Notes under the pieces: model-generated
Told to the model about the DNA's origin: nothing
Database searches by the model: none
What the model saw: the letters and a program-made list of their open reading frames with translations, nothing else
Assembly: GCA_031285085.1 (NCBI GenBank)
Contig: JAITWW010000061.1
Location: 1 to 11,328 of the forward strand
Direction of reading: 5' to 3'
DNA length: 11,328 bases
Source of the DNA: Candidatus Methanofilum arcanum
GTDB taxonomy: Archaea; Halobacteriota; Methanomicrobia; Methanomicrobiales; Methanospirillaceae
In this document: positions 1-6,979 of the stretch, piece by piece
How the letters are laid out: each line of letters starts with the position of its first letter
How positions within the stretch are numbered: position 1 is the stretch's first letter
Position numbers and translations under genes: made by a program

Positions 1-65
1 TTCCCATTACATTCATGCTCTGTTCCATCCTCCAGAGGCTTTTTCTGATTATGGTTCATCGTCAT
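1..65 (-). CDS. possible 5' end of an unidentified gene, cut by the window edge
   Basis: On the minus strand an ATG at 65 opens a frame of 21 codons without a stop that runs off the left edge; a second in-frame ATG lies at 59. The visible N-terminus is hydrophilic and charged (begins MTMNHNQKKP, then acidic with one Cys). It follows arcS in the same direction by about 65 bases, so it could be the next gene of that operon. There is no convincing ribosome binding site, and 21 codons are too few to name a family. The call rests only on an open frame and position, so it may be spurious. Confidence 0.22.
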   Translation of the reverse strand, partial: MTMNHNQKKPLEDGTEHECNG

Positions 66-97
66 GAAGGTGCTCGCTCTATTACCCATCTTTTGAG

Positions 98-136
98 CTC
101 ACATCATCCGCTTCATCCACTTCATCCACTTCATCC
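98..136. repeat. 9-bp tandem repeat just after the arcS stop
   Basis: On the minus strand the unit GAAGTGGAT is repeated three times, followed by one variant unit (GAAGCGGAT) and a part copy. It begins in the last codons of arcS and continues past its TGA. In the +1 frame relative to arcS it would encode an acidic EVD-EVD-EVD-EAD tail that ends at a TAA near 82. An A6 run lies a few bases before it. Repeats of this type change copy number by replication slippage. Whether the tail is ever translated cannot be told from the sequence. Confidence 0.6.
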
Positions 137-1831
137 ACTTCTTTTTTCCTCTCGTTTTCGAACCTTGCGCACTCGAACAGCAATGCCTCGCTTTGATCGT
201 TTCATCTCATCTGCTGACATGGCTGCTTTTCCTGTTGCCCATGCCCGCTTTCCAACCACAAGCACCTCATCCCCTTCACGAATATTAGGATCTGCATCAA
301 CCACACCAGGGGCTAAAATATCTCCTTGTGGAACGAAATCATCGATATATACACGATATCCTGTCTCGATGAGCTGCCATCCATCAAAGGTCGGGCGAAG
401 CATGCCAGAGGGATCGATTGAAAAGAGTTGTCTTCGGTTTTTCACAACAATTTGCTCGGGGTACCTTCCTTTTACTTCAATACCCTGTTCAAGGAGCTCC
501 TGCCCAAACTGATATGAAAACATCCCATGTGCATGGCGCCTCTTTACCTTTGCAGATCCAAAAAGTGTGCTCTTAAGTCTTGAAAGACTATCATGCGAAA
601 GAGGAGAAGAACCATCACAGCTCCACTCAAGAACGATACCACATCGCTCACATGCATCACGCACGATCTCATATGCATCTCCATCAAGATGTGCGATGAC
701 TCTCTCATAATGATGTTTTGAGAAGTAAGCTTCAACCATCTTTCCAATGATGTAGCGCTCCTCATGATCCCAGTACCCAGTAACAGGAACATCATAATGA
801 GCCGCTGGATAGACGAGTTCAAGCTCGCGGGGCACGACTCCGAGAGGTGAGGTAATGATAAGCTCATGAGCCCGCCCGTCAATTGCTCGCTGAAACTGCA
901 TATGGCTTTTTGACTGTGAATATGGCTTTCTTGCAGAGCAAGGTAAAAGCACTGCAACTTTTGCAAGAGGGGGGATATATCTTGTGAGAACCCGATTCAT
1001 AAATCGCTTGATCTCGGGTCTGATCAGGCTGTCAGTAGAGGTTGCAAAGAGAGGAGCTTGACGTGATATCTGTGTGATATGTTCTCGATACTCATCATTG
1101 TCAAGAACTCGCATGAGACTTACAAGATTTGGCGCATGTCTGCACTGTGCTTCAAGATACTCACGAAATCTCTGCGCCGTGATGTGATACCGAATACGAG
1201 CACTTTCCTGATCAAGCATCAATCGATTGTGCACCTTAAGATCATGCTGCATGCAACCTACACAGGAGCAAAGACCTGTTTCGTTTGTCATGACCTCCCT
1301 TGGATACTCTCCATCTGATAGACAAAATATTCCTTTTGCACTCAAGAGATCAACAGCGGTATAATCAAAGAGATCAAAGCCTGCATGCACGAGTGAGGCC
1401 AGGTTTCTAGGAGTTGCCGCTGCTGGCAGGTACCATGCTATATCTGGGGGTAAAATCTGTTTGAATGATGAAGTGATCCGAACAAGTTCTTTTGCTCGAT
1501 TGATCAGGACATGCCACCCAGCAGCCATCACAATATCTCCAGATGTAATCACAGCACATGCGTCTTCTGACATATGCGGGTGGATGGGGTGAATAGGCTC
1601 TAGCTGAAATATCTCATACTCCTTGAGGATCAGACTGACCTCTTCTTCATCAAGAAGAGGAGGCATATTGACATAGGTGCAGTCTTTGAGATTTGGGATG
1701 ATCTCTCTCATCTCATAGGCTGCAGGGAATCGAAGTATCTGCTCCCCATCTTTTGTTTTTATGGTGTATATGCCACTTCTTGCGCCTCCATCACGGCGTT
1801 TTATCTCACACAGACCTTCACACGAACTCAT
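131..1831 (-). CDS. arcS: archaeosine synthase (ArcS, TgtA2)
   Basis: Makes archaeosine (G+) at position 15 of archaeal tRNAs by adding nitrogen to the nitrile of preQ0 already placed in tRNA by TgtA. The protein is about 566 residues from the chosen start. It has a degenerate TGT-like N-terminal half with a CSC-x2-C cluster near residue 190, then the ArcS signature PCSARKPYSQSKSH at about 297-310, and a C-terminal PUA RNA-binding domain over roughly the last 75 residues. The PUA ends in a basic tail (VRVRKVRKREEKRSG). The frame is open back to an ATG at 1891, and another ATG lies at 1840. I chose 1831 because an AAAGGAG motif ends 9 bases before it but directly touches the 1840 ATG. The gene overlaps the end of tgtA by 14 bases, so the two are almost certainly co-transcribed. 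In the family, ArcS acts with a radical-SAM partner (RaSEA) in some archaea; that gene is not in the window. Identity is high; the exact start is moderately certain. Confidence 0.92.
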   Translation of the reverse strand: MSSCEGLCEIKRRDGGARSGIYTIKTKDGEQILRFPAAYEMREIIPNLKDCTYVNMPPLLDEEEVSLILKEYEIFQLEPIHPIHPHMSEDACAVITSGDIVMAAGWHVLINRAKELVRITSSFKQILPPDIAWYLPAAATPRNLASLVHAGFDLFDYTAVDLLSAKGIFCLSDGEYPREVMTNETGLCSCVGCMQHDLKVHNRLMLDQESARIRYHITAQRFREYLEAQCRHAPNLVSLMRVLDNDEYREHITQISRQAPLFATSTDSLIRPEIKRFMNRVLTRYIPPLAKVAVLLPCSARKPYSQSKSHMQFQRAIDGRAHELIITSPLGVVPRELELVYPAAHYDVPVTGYWDHEERYIIGKMVEAYFSKHHYERVIAHLDGDAYEIVRDACERCGIVLEWSCDGSSPLSHDSLSRLKSTLFGSAKVKRRHAHGMFSYQFGQELLEQGIEVKGRYPEQIVVKNRRQLFSIDPSGMLRPTFDGWQLIETGYRVYIDDFVPQGDILAPGVVDADPNIREGDEVLVVGKRAWATGKAAMSADEMKRSKRGIAVRVRKVRKREEKRSG

Positions 1832-3284
1832 ATGACACATCTCCTTTGCATGTAGCAACCATCTCCATGATAATAGATCTCCATCTCTCACGGGAGAGAA
1901 CGGTTATCTTCGAATTAGGATGGGTATTCACAAGCGATACGATTCCACGGCATCCCGACCGCACCATATCTTCATCCCACTCTGGGATCTCGCTCTGTCC
2001 GATTGGAAATGTCTCTGCAAGGTATGGAATATATGGCCCAAATGGGGGTTTAAAATAAAGAATGGTATCATATTCTTGATGAGGGGGTCGATTTTCAAGA
2101 GTTATGAGGACAGTCTTTCCAAGTGAAAGGTGTTCAACCATGGTATGGTACTGCAAGACCTCGGTACGTTTTGTGCTTTCTGCTCCCCGATAGAAGAATC
2201 TCCGCTTTGTTCTGCGATCACTTTTCGCAAGCTCTGGTGCATAGGAAAGGAGTTGACGATAGCCATTCAGGAGTTGGGGATGACTTCTACACCGTTCATC
2301 TACGAGTTCCCAGAGAGTTCCATCAAGAATTGCTTGTCTAATACGATCGAGTTCAGCAAGTGTTACCAAAAGATTATGACGTGCAAGAAGTTGATCTCGC
2401 TTTGGATCTTCGCGAAGCTCTACCGCGGTATGTGTTCTACACACTTCGCAGGCACATGGCAGATATTTGAGCTCATCAATCTTGTGACTTCCATGGGTTG
2501 TCATGTACCGCCCTTCTTTCGCATAGAGGGCATATGCTGCAGAATCAAAGAGATCACACCCCATCGCTGCTGCAAGAGCAAACATGACTGGATGTCCTGC
2601 TCCAAATAGATGCACACAGATAGAGGGACTTAAACCCCGTTTTGCAGCCATAACTACATCAACGAGTTCGCGGTATCGGTAGGCTTCCATGAGTGGAACA
2701 ACTGCACCTATTGGACAGAATGCAAATCCCATCTTTGAGACGGTGTGTGCAACACGCTCTCGAAGATCGGTATACACTCCTCCTTGAACAGGAGCGGCAA
2801 GGGTATGGTTCTCATGATCAACAATCATTTGTGCTTCTCTGAGACGTTCCATGGTAATGTTGAGTTCTTTTTCAGTTACTTCCCGTTCGGTATCTGGATG
2901 TGTTGGAATGTCAAGAGGCACAATAATATCGCTTTTGATGCTCTGTTGGAAGGAAAGGGTTTCTGCATTACTGATCTCAACTTCTCCATATACAGAGAGC
3001 TGAAATGAGCCAGAGTCTGTCATGATGACTCCATCGAAGTCAAGCATCTTATGCAGGCCGTCTTTTTGAGCCAGTTCTCGGTACTCGCTGCTTTTTGAGA
3101 TAATATATGCATTTGTGATGAGAGCTTCAATGCCCATCTGCTGCATCTCAGCAGGGGTTATGAGGGGAATATGAGGGTTGATTACGGGAAGGAGAGCAGG
3201 TGTTGTGATTGTTTTGTGCCCACAAGTTATCTTGCCAATTCGTGCTGCAATGTCTTTGTCAATGATCTCGAATTTTATGGTCAT
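1818..3284 (-). CDS. tgtA: tRNA-guanine(15) transglycosylase, archaeosine type (7-cyano-7-deazaguanine tRNA-ribosyltransferase)
   Basis: Swaps guanine 15 in the D-loop of tRNAs for preQ0, the first tRNA-level step of archaeosine synthesis. The 488-residue protein shows the TGT barrel: TDSGSFQ at 89-95 (D90 as the base-binding Asp), the APVQGG motif at 164-169, HLFGAGHP at 225-232, DLFDSAAYALYA at 244-255 with D247 as the likely nucleophile, and a zinc site formed by C277, C279, C282 and H303 in ARHNL. After residue 310 comes a C1-type extension, but there is no PUA domain at the C-terminus. Longer archaeal TGTs of about 580 residues carry one; here PUA is found on ArcS next door. The ATG at 3284 gives the normal family N-terminus. 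AMMECR1 ends 8 bases upstream and arcS starts inside its last codons, so the three form one operon. No clear Shine-Dalgarno is seen before the start. Confidence 0.95.
   Translation of the reverse strand: MTIKFEIIDKDIAARIGKITCGHKTITTPALLPVINPHIPLITPAEMQQMGIEALITNAYIISKSSEYRELAQKDGLHKMLDFDGVIMTDSGSFQLSVYGEVEISNAETLSFQQSIKSDIIVPLDIPTHPDTEREVTEKELNITMERLREAQMIVDHENHTLAAPVQGGVYTDLRERVAHTVSKMGFAFCPIGAVVPLMEAYRYRELVDVVMAAKRGLSPSICVHLFGAGHPVMFALAAAMGCDLFDSAAYALYAKEGRYMTTHGSHKIDELKYLPCACEVCRTHTAVELREDPKRDQLLARHNLLVTLAELDRIRQAILDGTLWELVDERCRSHPQLLNGYRQLLSYAPELAKSDRRTKRRFFYRGAESTKRTEVLQYHTMVEHLSLGKTVLITLENRPPHQEYDTILYFKPPFGPYIPYLAETFPIGQSEIPEWDEDMVRSGCRGIVSLVNTHPNSKITVLSRERWRSIIMEMVATCKGDVSYEFV
1838..1850 (-). 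promoter_or_regulatory. Shine-Dalgarno site deciding the arcS start
   Basis: On the minus strand GCAAAGGAG lies immediately before ATGTGTCATATG. The spacing from GGAG is 0 bases to the first ATG and 9 bases to the second (1831), which favours the second. The site lies inside the last codons of tgtA, as expected for translational coupling. It is the clearest purine-rich ribosome binding site I saw in the window. Confidence 0.55.
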
Positions 3285-3292
3285 GGATAATG

Positions 3293-3877
3293 CTAGTGTT
3301 CTGGTTTTGATTGAGTGGTATGCTCTGAGAAAATCTGGCCGCTAAAGGTGTATAGGCTCACGTCTTCCATCAGCCAGCTGTTTTTTGGAAGCCCTGCTTT
3401 CTGACAGGTCTGTTCTAAGAACTCAGTTTGATTAAAGTTCCATTCTGTTGCGACCTGGGGAAGGAGGAGCCCTGAACGTCCATGCCCTCTGATGATAAGG
3501 CCATGTGTTCCAATCTGAATGATGGAGGGTCGCATATGTGGTGCGATGGTTACCAGTTCTGGTTTTGTCAGTATGGTTATCTCTATTGAGATATCTGCAC
3601 ATTCTTGGCAGGTTACGGGAGGGAATCTGGGATCTTGCAGTGCAGCAGCGAGAGCGGCATCATGAAGAGCAGTTTTTAGCTGAAGCACCGGCTCTGGAAA
3701 TCCAATGCATCCCCTGAGTTGTCCTTGTTTTGTGAGTGTTACAAATACCCCTCGTTTTTCCAAAAATACTTCACTTAGTGATGGAGTTTCTTTTTTCTGG
3801 GCGCACAAGGTCTGTGTTATGATACTTCGGACATAGTTGAGTGCACATATTCCTTCTTCAGGGGTTATTTCATGCAT
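3293..3877 (-). CDS. AMMECR1 family protein
   Basis: A 194-residue protein with the AMMECR1 domain over nearly its whole length. It carries the invariant LRGCIG hexapeptide at 54-59, the helix and strand before it (GVFVTL), the DPRFPPV stretch near 82-88 and the family's HGLIIRGHGRSGLLLPQVATEW block near 130-150. The length matches the usual archaeal size. The exact biochemical role of AMMECR1 is not established; the buried Cys of LRGCIG suggests an active or binding site. It is the first gene of the operon with tgtA and arcS, which hints at a link to tRNA or translation, but that is inference from position only. A TATA-like box lies 34-41 bases before the ATG, which would give a very short leader. 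Confidence 0.93.
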   Translation of the reverse strand: MHEITPEEGICALNYVRSIITQTLCAQKKETPSLSEVFLEKRGVFVTLTKQGQLRGCIGFPEPVLQLKTALHDAALAAALQDPRFPPVTCQECADISIEITILTKPELVTIAPHMRPSIIQIGTHGLIIRGHGRSGLLLPQVATEWNFNQTEFLEQTCQKAGLPKNSWLMEDVSLYTFSGQIFSEHTTQSKPEH

Positions 3878-3910
3878 ACGCAGGTAACCATTTTGTTGAT
3901 AGGGATAAAG

Positions 3911-3918
3911 ATATATTG
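3911..3918 (-). promoter_or_regulatory. putative TATA box for the AMMECR1-tgtA-arcS operon
   Basis: On the minus strand CAATATAT, followed by CTTTA, lies about 34-41 bases upstream of the AMMECR1 ATG. With the usual archaeal spacing of about 25 bases this places the transcription start about 10 bases before the ATG, which fits the lack of a Shine-Dalgarno sequence. It is a prediction from spacing and composition only. Confidence 0.4.
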
Positions 3919-4252
3919 TCTTTGGATTCCTGTGTATTCCTGTGCTTTTGGAGAGTAGTTTCTGGTAAAGGTTTTTTGTATGAATTGAATTTCCGTTACG
4001 TATTGTAGAGAGGGAAGAGGATGATAGAGAATATTTTCAGGCAAGTCCAGCCCCTTTTAATCGTTATAATTTCATATATTACAATGTGTAGGGGCACAAG
4101 CAATTGTGTGAAATACACATATTTTCAGAGTTATTGACATTTTTGCATTTTATCGTTATGATTTTCGAGAACTCAAGGGAGATATCTCTGCCCAACAACC
4201 AATACAAAATGATATAAGGTAGAGCTTACAACAACTGTAAGCACATTTGTTT
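3919..4252. other. intergenic stretch upstream of the tRNA, no gene seen
   Basis: No protein frame of useful size or quality was found on either strand. The stretch is AT-rich. It holds two similar boxes on the plus strand, TTTAATCGTTATAATTTC around 4055 and TTTATCGTTATGATTTTC around 4150, and a TATA-like ATGATATAA near 4209-4217, which is suitably placed for transcription of the tRNA. A perfect 6-bp hairpin GCTTAC/GTAAGC with a 7-base loop at 4224-4242 sits between that box and the tRNA. Confidence 0.5.
4209..4242 (+). promoter_or_regulatory. putative promoter of tRNA-Val, with a small inverted repeat
   Basis: A TATA-like ATGATATAA lies 36-44 bases before the mature tRNA 5' end, so transcription could start about 10 bases before the tRNA. 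A perfect inverted repeat GCTTAC-7-GTAAGC lies just downstream of the box. It may be chance, a protein site, or part of a 5' leader removed by RNase P. Confidence 0.35.
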
Positions 4253-4326
4253 GGGCCTTTGGTCTAGTTGGTTATGACACCGCCTTTACACGGCGGAGGT
4301 CGCCGGTTCGAATCCGGCAGGGCCCA
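4253..4326 (+). tRNA. tRNA-Val, anticodon UAC
   Basis: A complete cloverleaf can be drawn over 74 bases. The acceptor strand GGGCCTT pairs with AGGGCCC (one G-U), with A as discriminator. The D-arm is GTC/GAC with loop AGTTGGTTAT. The anticodon stem CCGCC/GGCGG encloses loop TTTACAC with anticodon TAC. The T-arm is GCCGG/CCGGC with loop TTCGAAT. TAC reads GUA and other Val codons. The 3' CCA is not encoded (the next bases are CTT) and must be added by the CCA-adding enzyme. No intron is present. It stands alone between two leftward gene clusters. Confidence 0.95.
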
Positions 4327-4340
4327 CTTCCCTCTTTTTG
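4327..4340 (+). terminator. oligo-T terminator after tRNA-Val
   Basis: Directly after the tRNA the plus strand reads CTTCCCTCTTTTTG, a pyrimidine tract with a run of five T. Archaeal RNA polymerase stops at such T runs without needing a hairpin. It is followed at 4340-4363 by two perfect tandem copies of the 12-mer GATTGATGTAAG. Confidence 0.4.
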
Positions 4341-4363
4341 ATTGATGTAAGGATTGATGTAAG
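4340..4363. repeat. 12-bp tandem duplication
   Basis: GATTGATGTAAG occurs twice in direct succession, without mismatch, just downstream of the tRNA. It is probably a slippage product in noncoding DNA; no function is visible. Confidence 0.7.
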
Positions 4364-4936
4364 AATAGTCAATGTAAAAGTGATCCTGTTTATTCCCTAT
4401 CTCATTTCCGTACAGCAGAATTACTACCACTCTCTTGTGTTTTCCATTCCTTTCTTATGAGTACAACTTTATTTTTTTCAACTCCATCCTTTCCCTCAGC
4501 TCGTTTTATGATATGTAATACCTATGAGAGAAGTGAGTGGTGGAGCGCATTGATATAGTCTTTATGATATACCTTGATGAGGAGGTGCGCATATTATGCA
4601 CCATCCATTTTTAGATAAATTTTTTTAAACCTAAGTATAAGTAAATTAACTCAGATTTTTAAAGTGCTATGATTTTTTTGATGAATTCCTACTTCGTAAT
4701 AAAATTTATTAAAATAGTATCACCAAACATGCCATATTTTTAATTTTAGAGAACTATTCACAACATATTTTAACCTTTTTTCAGACATAAAACTTTTACT
4801 GATTTTTAATTATGAATGTGCGAAAAACGGATGTGCGAAAAGAAACAAGCAAAATAAATAACTCAAAATTGCATGATCTAAAACTAGCAATGGGCATAAA
4901 ATAAGTTATACAAAGAAAACGAATAGAAGAAAAGAA
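4364..4936. other. AT-rich intergenic stretch, no gene seen
   Basis: No convincing protein or RNA gene on either strand. The part from about 4600 to 4900 is extremely AT-rich with many A and T runs. The longest methionine-started frame that I noticed is about 25 codons (from 4669) and lacks a ribosome binding site and any recognisable sequence. The 11-mer ATGTGCGAAAA occurs at 4816 and again at 4831. The composition differs from the flanking genes and would fit decayed DNA or a regulatory/untranscribed spacer. Confidence 0.5.
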
Positions 4937-4967
4937 TTCTTTCAGGCTCGCTAGGAGCCTAAAAGAA
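4937..4967. other. strong intergenic hairpin
   Basis: TTCTTT-C-AGGCTC then loop GCTAG then GAGCCT-A-AAAGAA: two perfect 6-bp stems separated by a single C/A mismatch, with a 5-base loop. It is the best intergenic hairpin in the window. The inner stem is GC-rich in an AT-rich surrounding. It could be a transcription stop or processing site for the leftward TPR cluster, an RNA element, or the end of a lost mobile element; the sequence does not decide. Confidence 0.5.
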
Positions 4968-4996
4968 CCAGATGATCATTTCATCAAAGTTCCCTA

Positions 4997-5104
4997 CTAC
5001 AACATTGTAACGATGATAAACACAATTTGATGGGGGTCGTGAAATATTCACTGTATGCGTCAGGTGTTATTTGGATGGGGGGGGTCACTATTCCAATGTT
5101 GTAG
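4997..5104. repeat. G-rich segment bounded by an 11-bp inverted repeat
   Basis: CTACAACATTG at 4997-5007 is matched perfectly in reverse complement by CAATGTTGTAG at 5094-5104. The 86 bases between hold two G runs (five at 5032-5036 and eight at 5077-5084, each followed by TC) and a small palindrome GTGAA-ATA-TTCAC at 5039-5051. The layout suits a miniature inverted-repeat element or a folded RNA. No target duplication is obvious at the edges. The interior contains no open frame of interest. Confidence 0.4.
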
Positions 5105-5253
5105 GAAGGTAAAACATACTTGAACTTACAACCATATAAATGTTATGTTCTTAACGATGGGTGGGGAACCTTCCTTCTGAAGATATTGAGAATTTTTGTA
5201 TCTATTTTTCTTCTATGCCATATGCACATATCTTGATTTTATAGAGAACAATA

Positions 5254-6231
5254 TTATCCTCCCTCCTCATCACCGATATCTGAAAACAACTCAATAAGAT
5301 TATTTTTATTTTCCATATATAATTTGTTCTCTGGATCCCATGCTATTGCATTTTCAAATGCATCTAATGCTTCACTTTTCATTTCAAGCATAATATAACA
5401 GTATCCGAGATCATTATACGAAGAACCATCCTGATATAATTCAAGTGCATGAAGCCATGCATTCAACGCACTTGTGTACTCCCCCTGCTCCATATATGCA
5501 ACAGCACTATTTTTCCAAGCCTTCCAAATAACATTTGTCTCAAGCGGATTCGAAGAGTACTCTCTCCCTTCATATGACATGAGTGCTTTTTCCCATGCTT
5601 TTTGAGCAGTGGAGATATCTCCTTCATGATATAGGATCATTCCAATATCATTCCACTGCTCTATTTGAAACTGCCCACTTTCACCATTTATTACGCTATT
5701 TTTTAAATTTTCTATAAAAATAACTCGATCCATTCTGTATTTTTCTTCTGTTGGATCTATTGCAATAGCGGTATCATATGTCATCAGGGCTTCTTTTGGC
5801 ATTCCAAGGAGTAAGTACGCGGTTGCTATATTATCATAGGAAGCTGCAAATGATGGATTGTACTCAATACTCTTTCCCCATGCAAGAATAGCATCTAGAT
5901 ACAGCTCTGCATGAGCATATGCAAGCCCGATATTGTACCATGCATCCGCCGTATATGATGGATCTAAAATCATTGCATTATGCCATGATCCAATTGCATC
6001 TTCGTACTCTCCCACATCAAGAAAGACATTTCCAACTAAAAACCACTCTTCCCCTGTATCTGGGGAAGCCAGCTCTTCAAGTGTTATCTCATTGGCTTGT
6101 GTTACAGACGTGAGTAGTGAAAAAAATAAAATGGATCCAATAAGCACTGCAAAAAGTATCGCAAAAAAAGGAGAGTTTTGCATTCTTTGTACCATAAACC
6201 CTGTTTCTTGTGTAGACAATAGTATTTTCAT
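5254..6231 (-). CDS. TPR repeat protein with N-terminal signal or anchor
   Basis: A protein of about 325 residues. Near its N-terminus a hydrophobic stretch (FFAILFAVLIGSILFFSLLT) is followed by TSVTQA-NE, which looks like a signal peptide cleavage site or an uncleaved anchor, so the rest should lie outside the membrane. From there to the end are about six tetratricopeptide repeats of 34-37 residues, each with the W/Y-x2-G-x3-A and A-x3-A-IxxDP pattern (for example AWYNIGLAYAHAELYLDAI and DPSY, DPTE, DPEN ends). TPRs bind partner proteins; no enzyme domain is present, so the specific partner is unknown. The frame is open back to 6261. I chose the ATG at 6231 because it overlaps the stop of the DUF169 gene as ATGA. 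ATGs at 6195 (a weak AGGG before it) and 6183 would still keep the whole signal sequence. Such secreted TPR proteins are abundant in Methanomicrobiales. It is the last gene of the leftward cluster. Confidence 0.85.
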   Translation of the reverse strand: MKILLSTQETGFMVQRMQNSPFFAILFAVLIGSILFFSLLTSVTQANEITLEELASPDTGEEWFLVGNVFLDVGEYEDAIGSWHNAMILDPSYTADAWYNIGLAYAHAELYLDAILAWGKSIEYNPSFAASYDNIATAYLLLGMPKEALMTYDTAIAIDPTEEKYRMDRVIFIENLKNSVINGESGQFQIEQWNDIGMILYHEGDISTAQKAWEKALMSYEGREYSSNPLETNVIWKAWKNSAVAYMEQGEYTSALNAWLHALELYQDGSSYNDLGYCYIMLEMKSEALDAFENAIAWDPENKLYMENKNNLIELFSDIGDEEGG

Positions 6232-6938
6232 AAAGGAGTTGAAGACCCTGGTGCACCACATACAACAGGAAGTGCCGCCACTATCTCAGATACTACTTCA
6301 AATGGCATACCTGCAACCATGTATTCTTTCGCGATAGATGAAAATTTTCGTGATCCGTCACATCCAAGTGAGATATTTACCTTCCCACTCATATATGGGA
6401 ACGTGGCTGCATCTGCACATACTGATTGAATGCCTGCAAAACTTGACTCAATTCTCCCTCCAAACTTGAAAAGATATGCTTGAGCAAGTTTTAACATAAA
6501 TGCAGGCTCGGCAGTGAGCACAACAACTGCCGGTGCAAAAGGTGCAGAACCAAGAGGTGCATACATGGTTGCATGCACCGACCCAGATGCTAGTGCTGGA
6601 ACATTGGCAATTGTTCGCTTGCACGATGAAGCACTCTCAAACTTGCCTAGTTTGAAATAAAATTCACCACTTTCTAGTGACTTTGTCAGTGGAGCAAGCC
6701 CAAGTGACCATGCTCCTCCTGCACAACTATGCACCTCTCGTCTTGCAAAAAATGATCTTTCTTCATCTCTTGCGAGGCCTACCATCTGACAGTGGCGCAT
6801 ATTTTCAGATAACTCTTCAAAACCTTCTGGAATATCCTTTGCATCATGAGCAAATCCAATTGCCACAGGAGAACCTCCAAGATGGAGGAACTCCCGCAGG
6901 ATTGAACTGTAGTGTGCGTACTGGTCCTTCGATGACAT
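6228..6938 (-). CDS. DUF169 family protein
   Basis: A 236-residue protein that matches the DUF169 family in pattern. It has an N-terminal helix followed by GGSPVAIGF at 21-29, then conserved cysteines at C50 (RHCQM), C72 (HSCAGG), C106 (SSCKR), C174 and C193 (LGCDGSRK). The last, with GCDGSR near the C-terminus, is typical of the family. The cysteines suggest metal or cofactor binding, but no activity is established for the family. No signal peptide is seen, so it should be cytoplasmic. It starts 41 bases after nadK ends and its TGA overlaps the ATG of the TPR gene. The lack of a Shine-Dalgarno and an AAAATATTT box about 30 bases upstream leave open a separate promoter. Family assignment is fairly sure; function unknown. 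Confidence 0.85.
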   Translation of the reverse strand: MSSKDQYAHYSSILREFLHLGGSPVAIGFAHDAKDIPEGFEELSENMRHCQMVGLARDEERSFFARREVHSCAGGAWSLGLAPLTKSLESGEFYFKLGKFESASSCKRTIANVPALASGSVHATMYAPLGSAPFAPAVVVLTAEPAFMLKLAQAYLFKFGGRIESSFAGIQSVCADAATFPYMSGKVNISLGCDGSRKFSSIAKEYMVAGMPFEVVSEIVAALPVVCGAPGSSTPL

Positions 6939-6979
6939 ATGTTTTAGTTTCGTGCATAAGGAGAAATATTTTCGTAATT

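Noticed and set aside
98..136. CRISPR-like array
   Set aside because: Units are 9 bp in direct contact without spacers. No other regular repeat-spacer pattern occurs in the window.
15..512. 165-codon plus-strand frame with His-Pro-Leu repeats
   Set aside because: Antisense to the conserved PUA end of arcS; the repeat is the reading of the 9-bp tandem repeat.
2130..2609. 159-codon plus-strand frame
   Set aside because: Antisense to the catalytic part of tgtA, which has clear family motifs; no recognisable protein.
4669..4743. 25-codon frame in the AT-rich spacer (MIFLMNSYFV...)
   Set aside because: No ribosome binding site, no recognisable sequence, and AT-rich DNA gives such hydrophobic frames by chance.
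5103..5175. 8-bp inverted repeat AGGAAGGT / ACCTTCCT
   Set aside because: Short arms 57 bases apart in a composition where this can occur by chance; not counted as an element.
5933..6337. 134-codon plus-strand frame
   Set aside because: Antisense to the TPR and DUF169 genes, low-complexity Ser-rich, no family resemblance.
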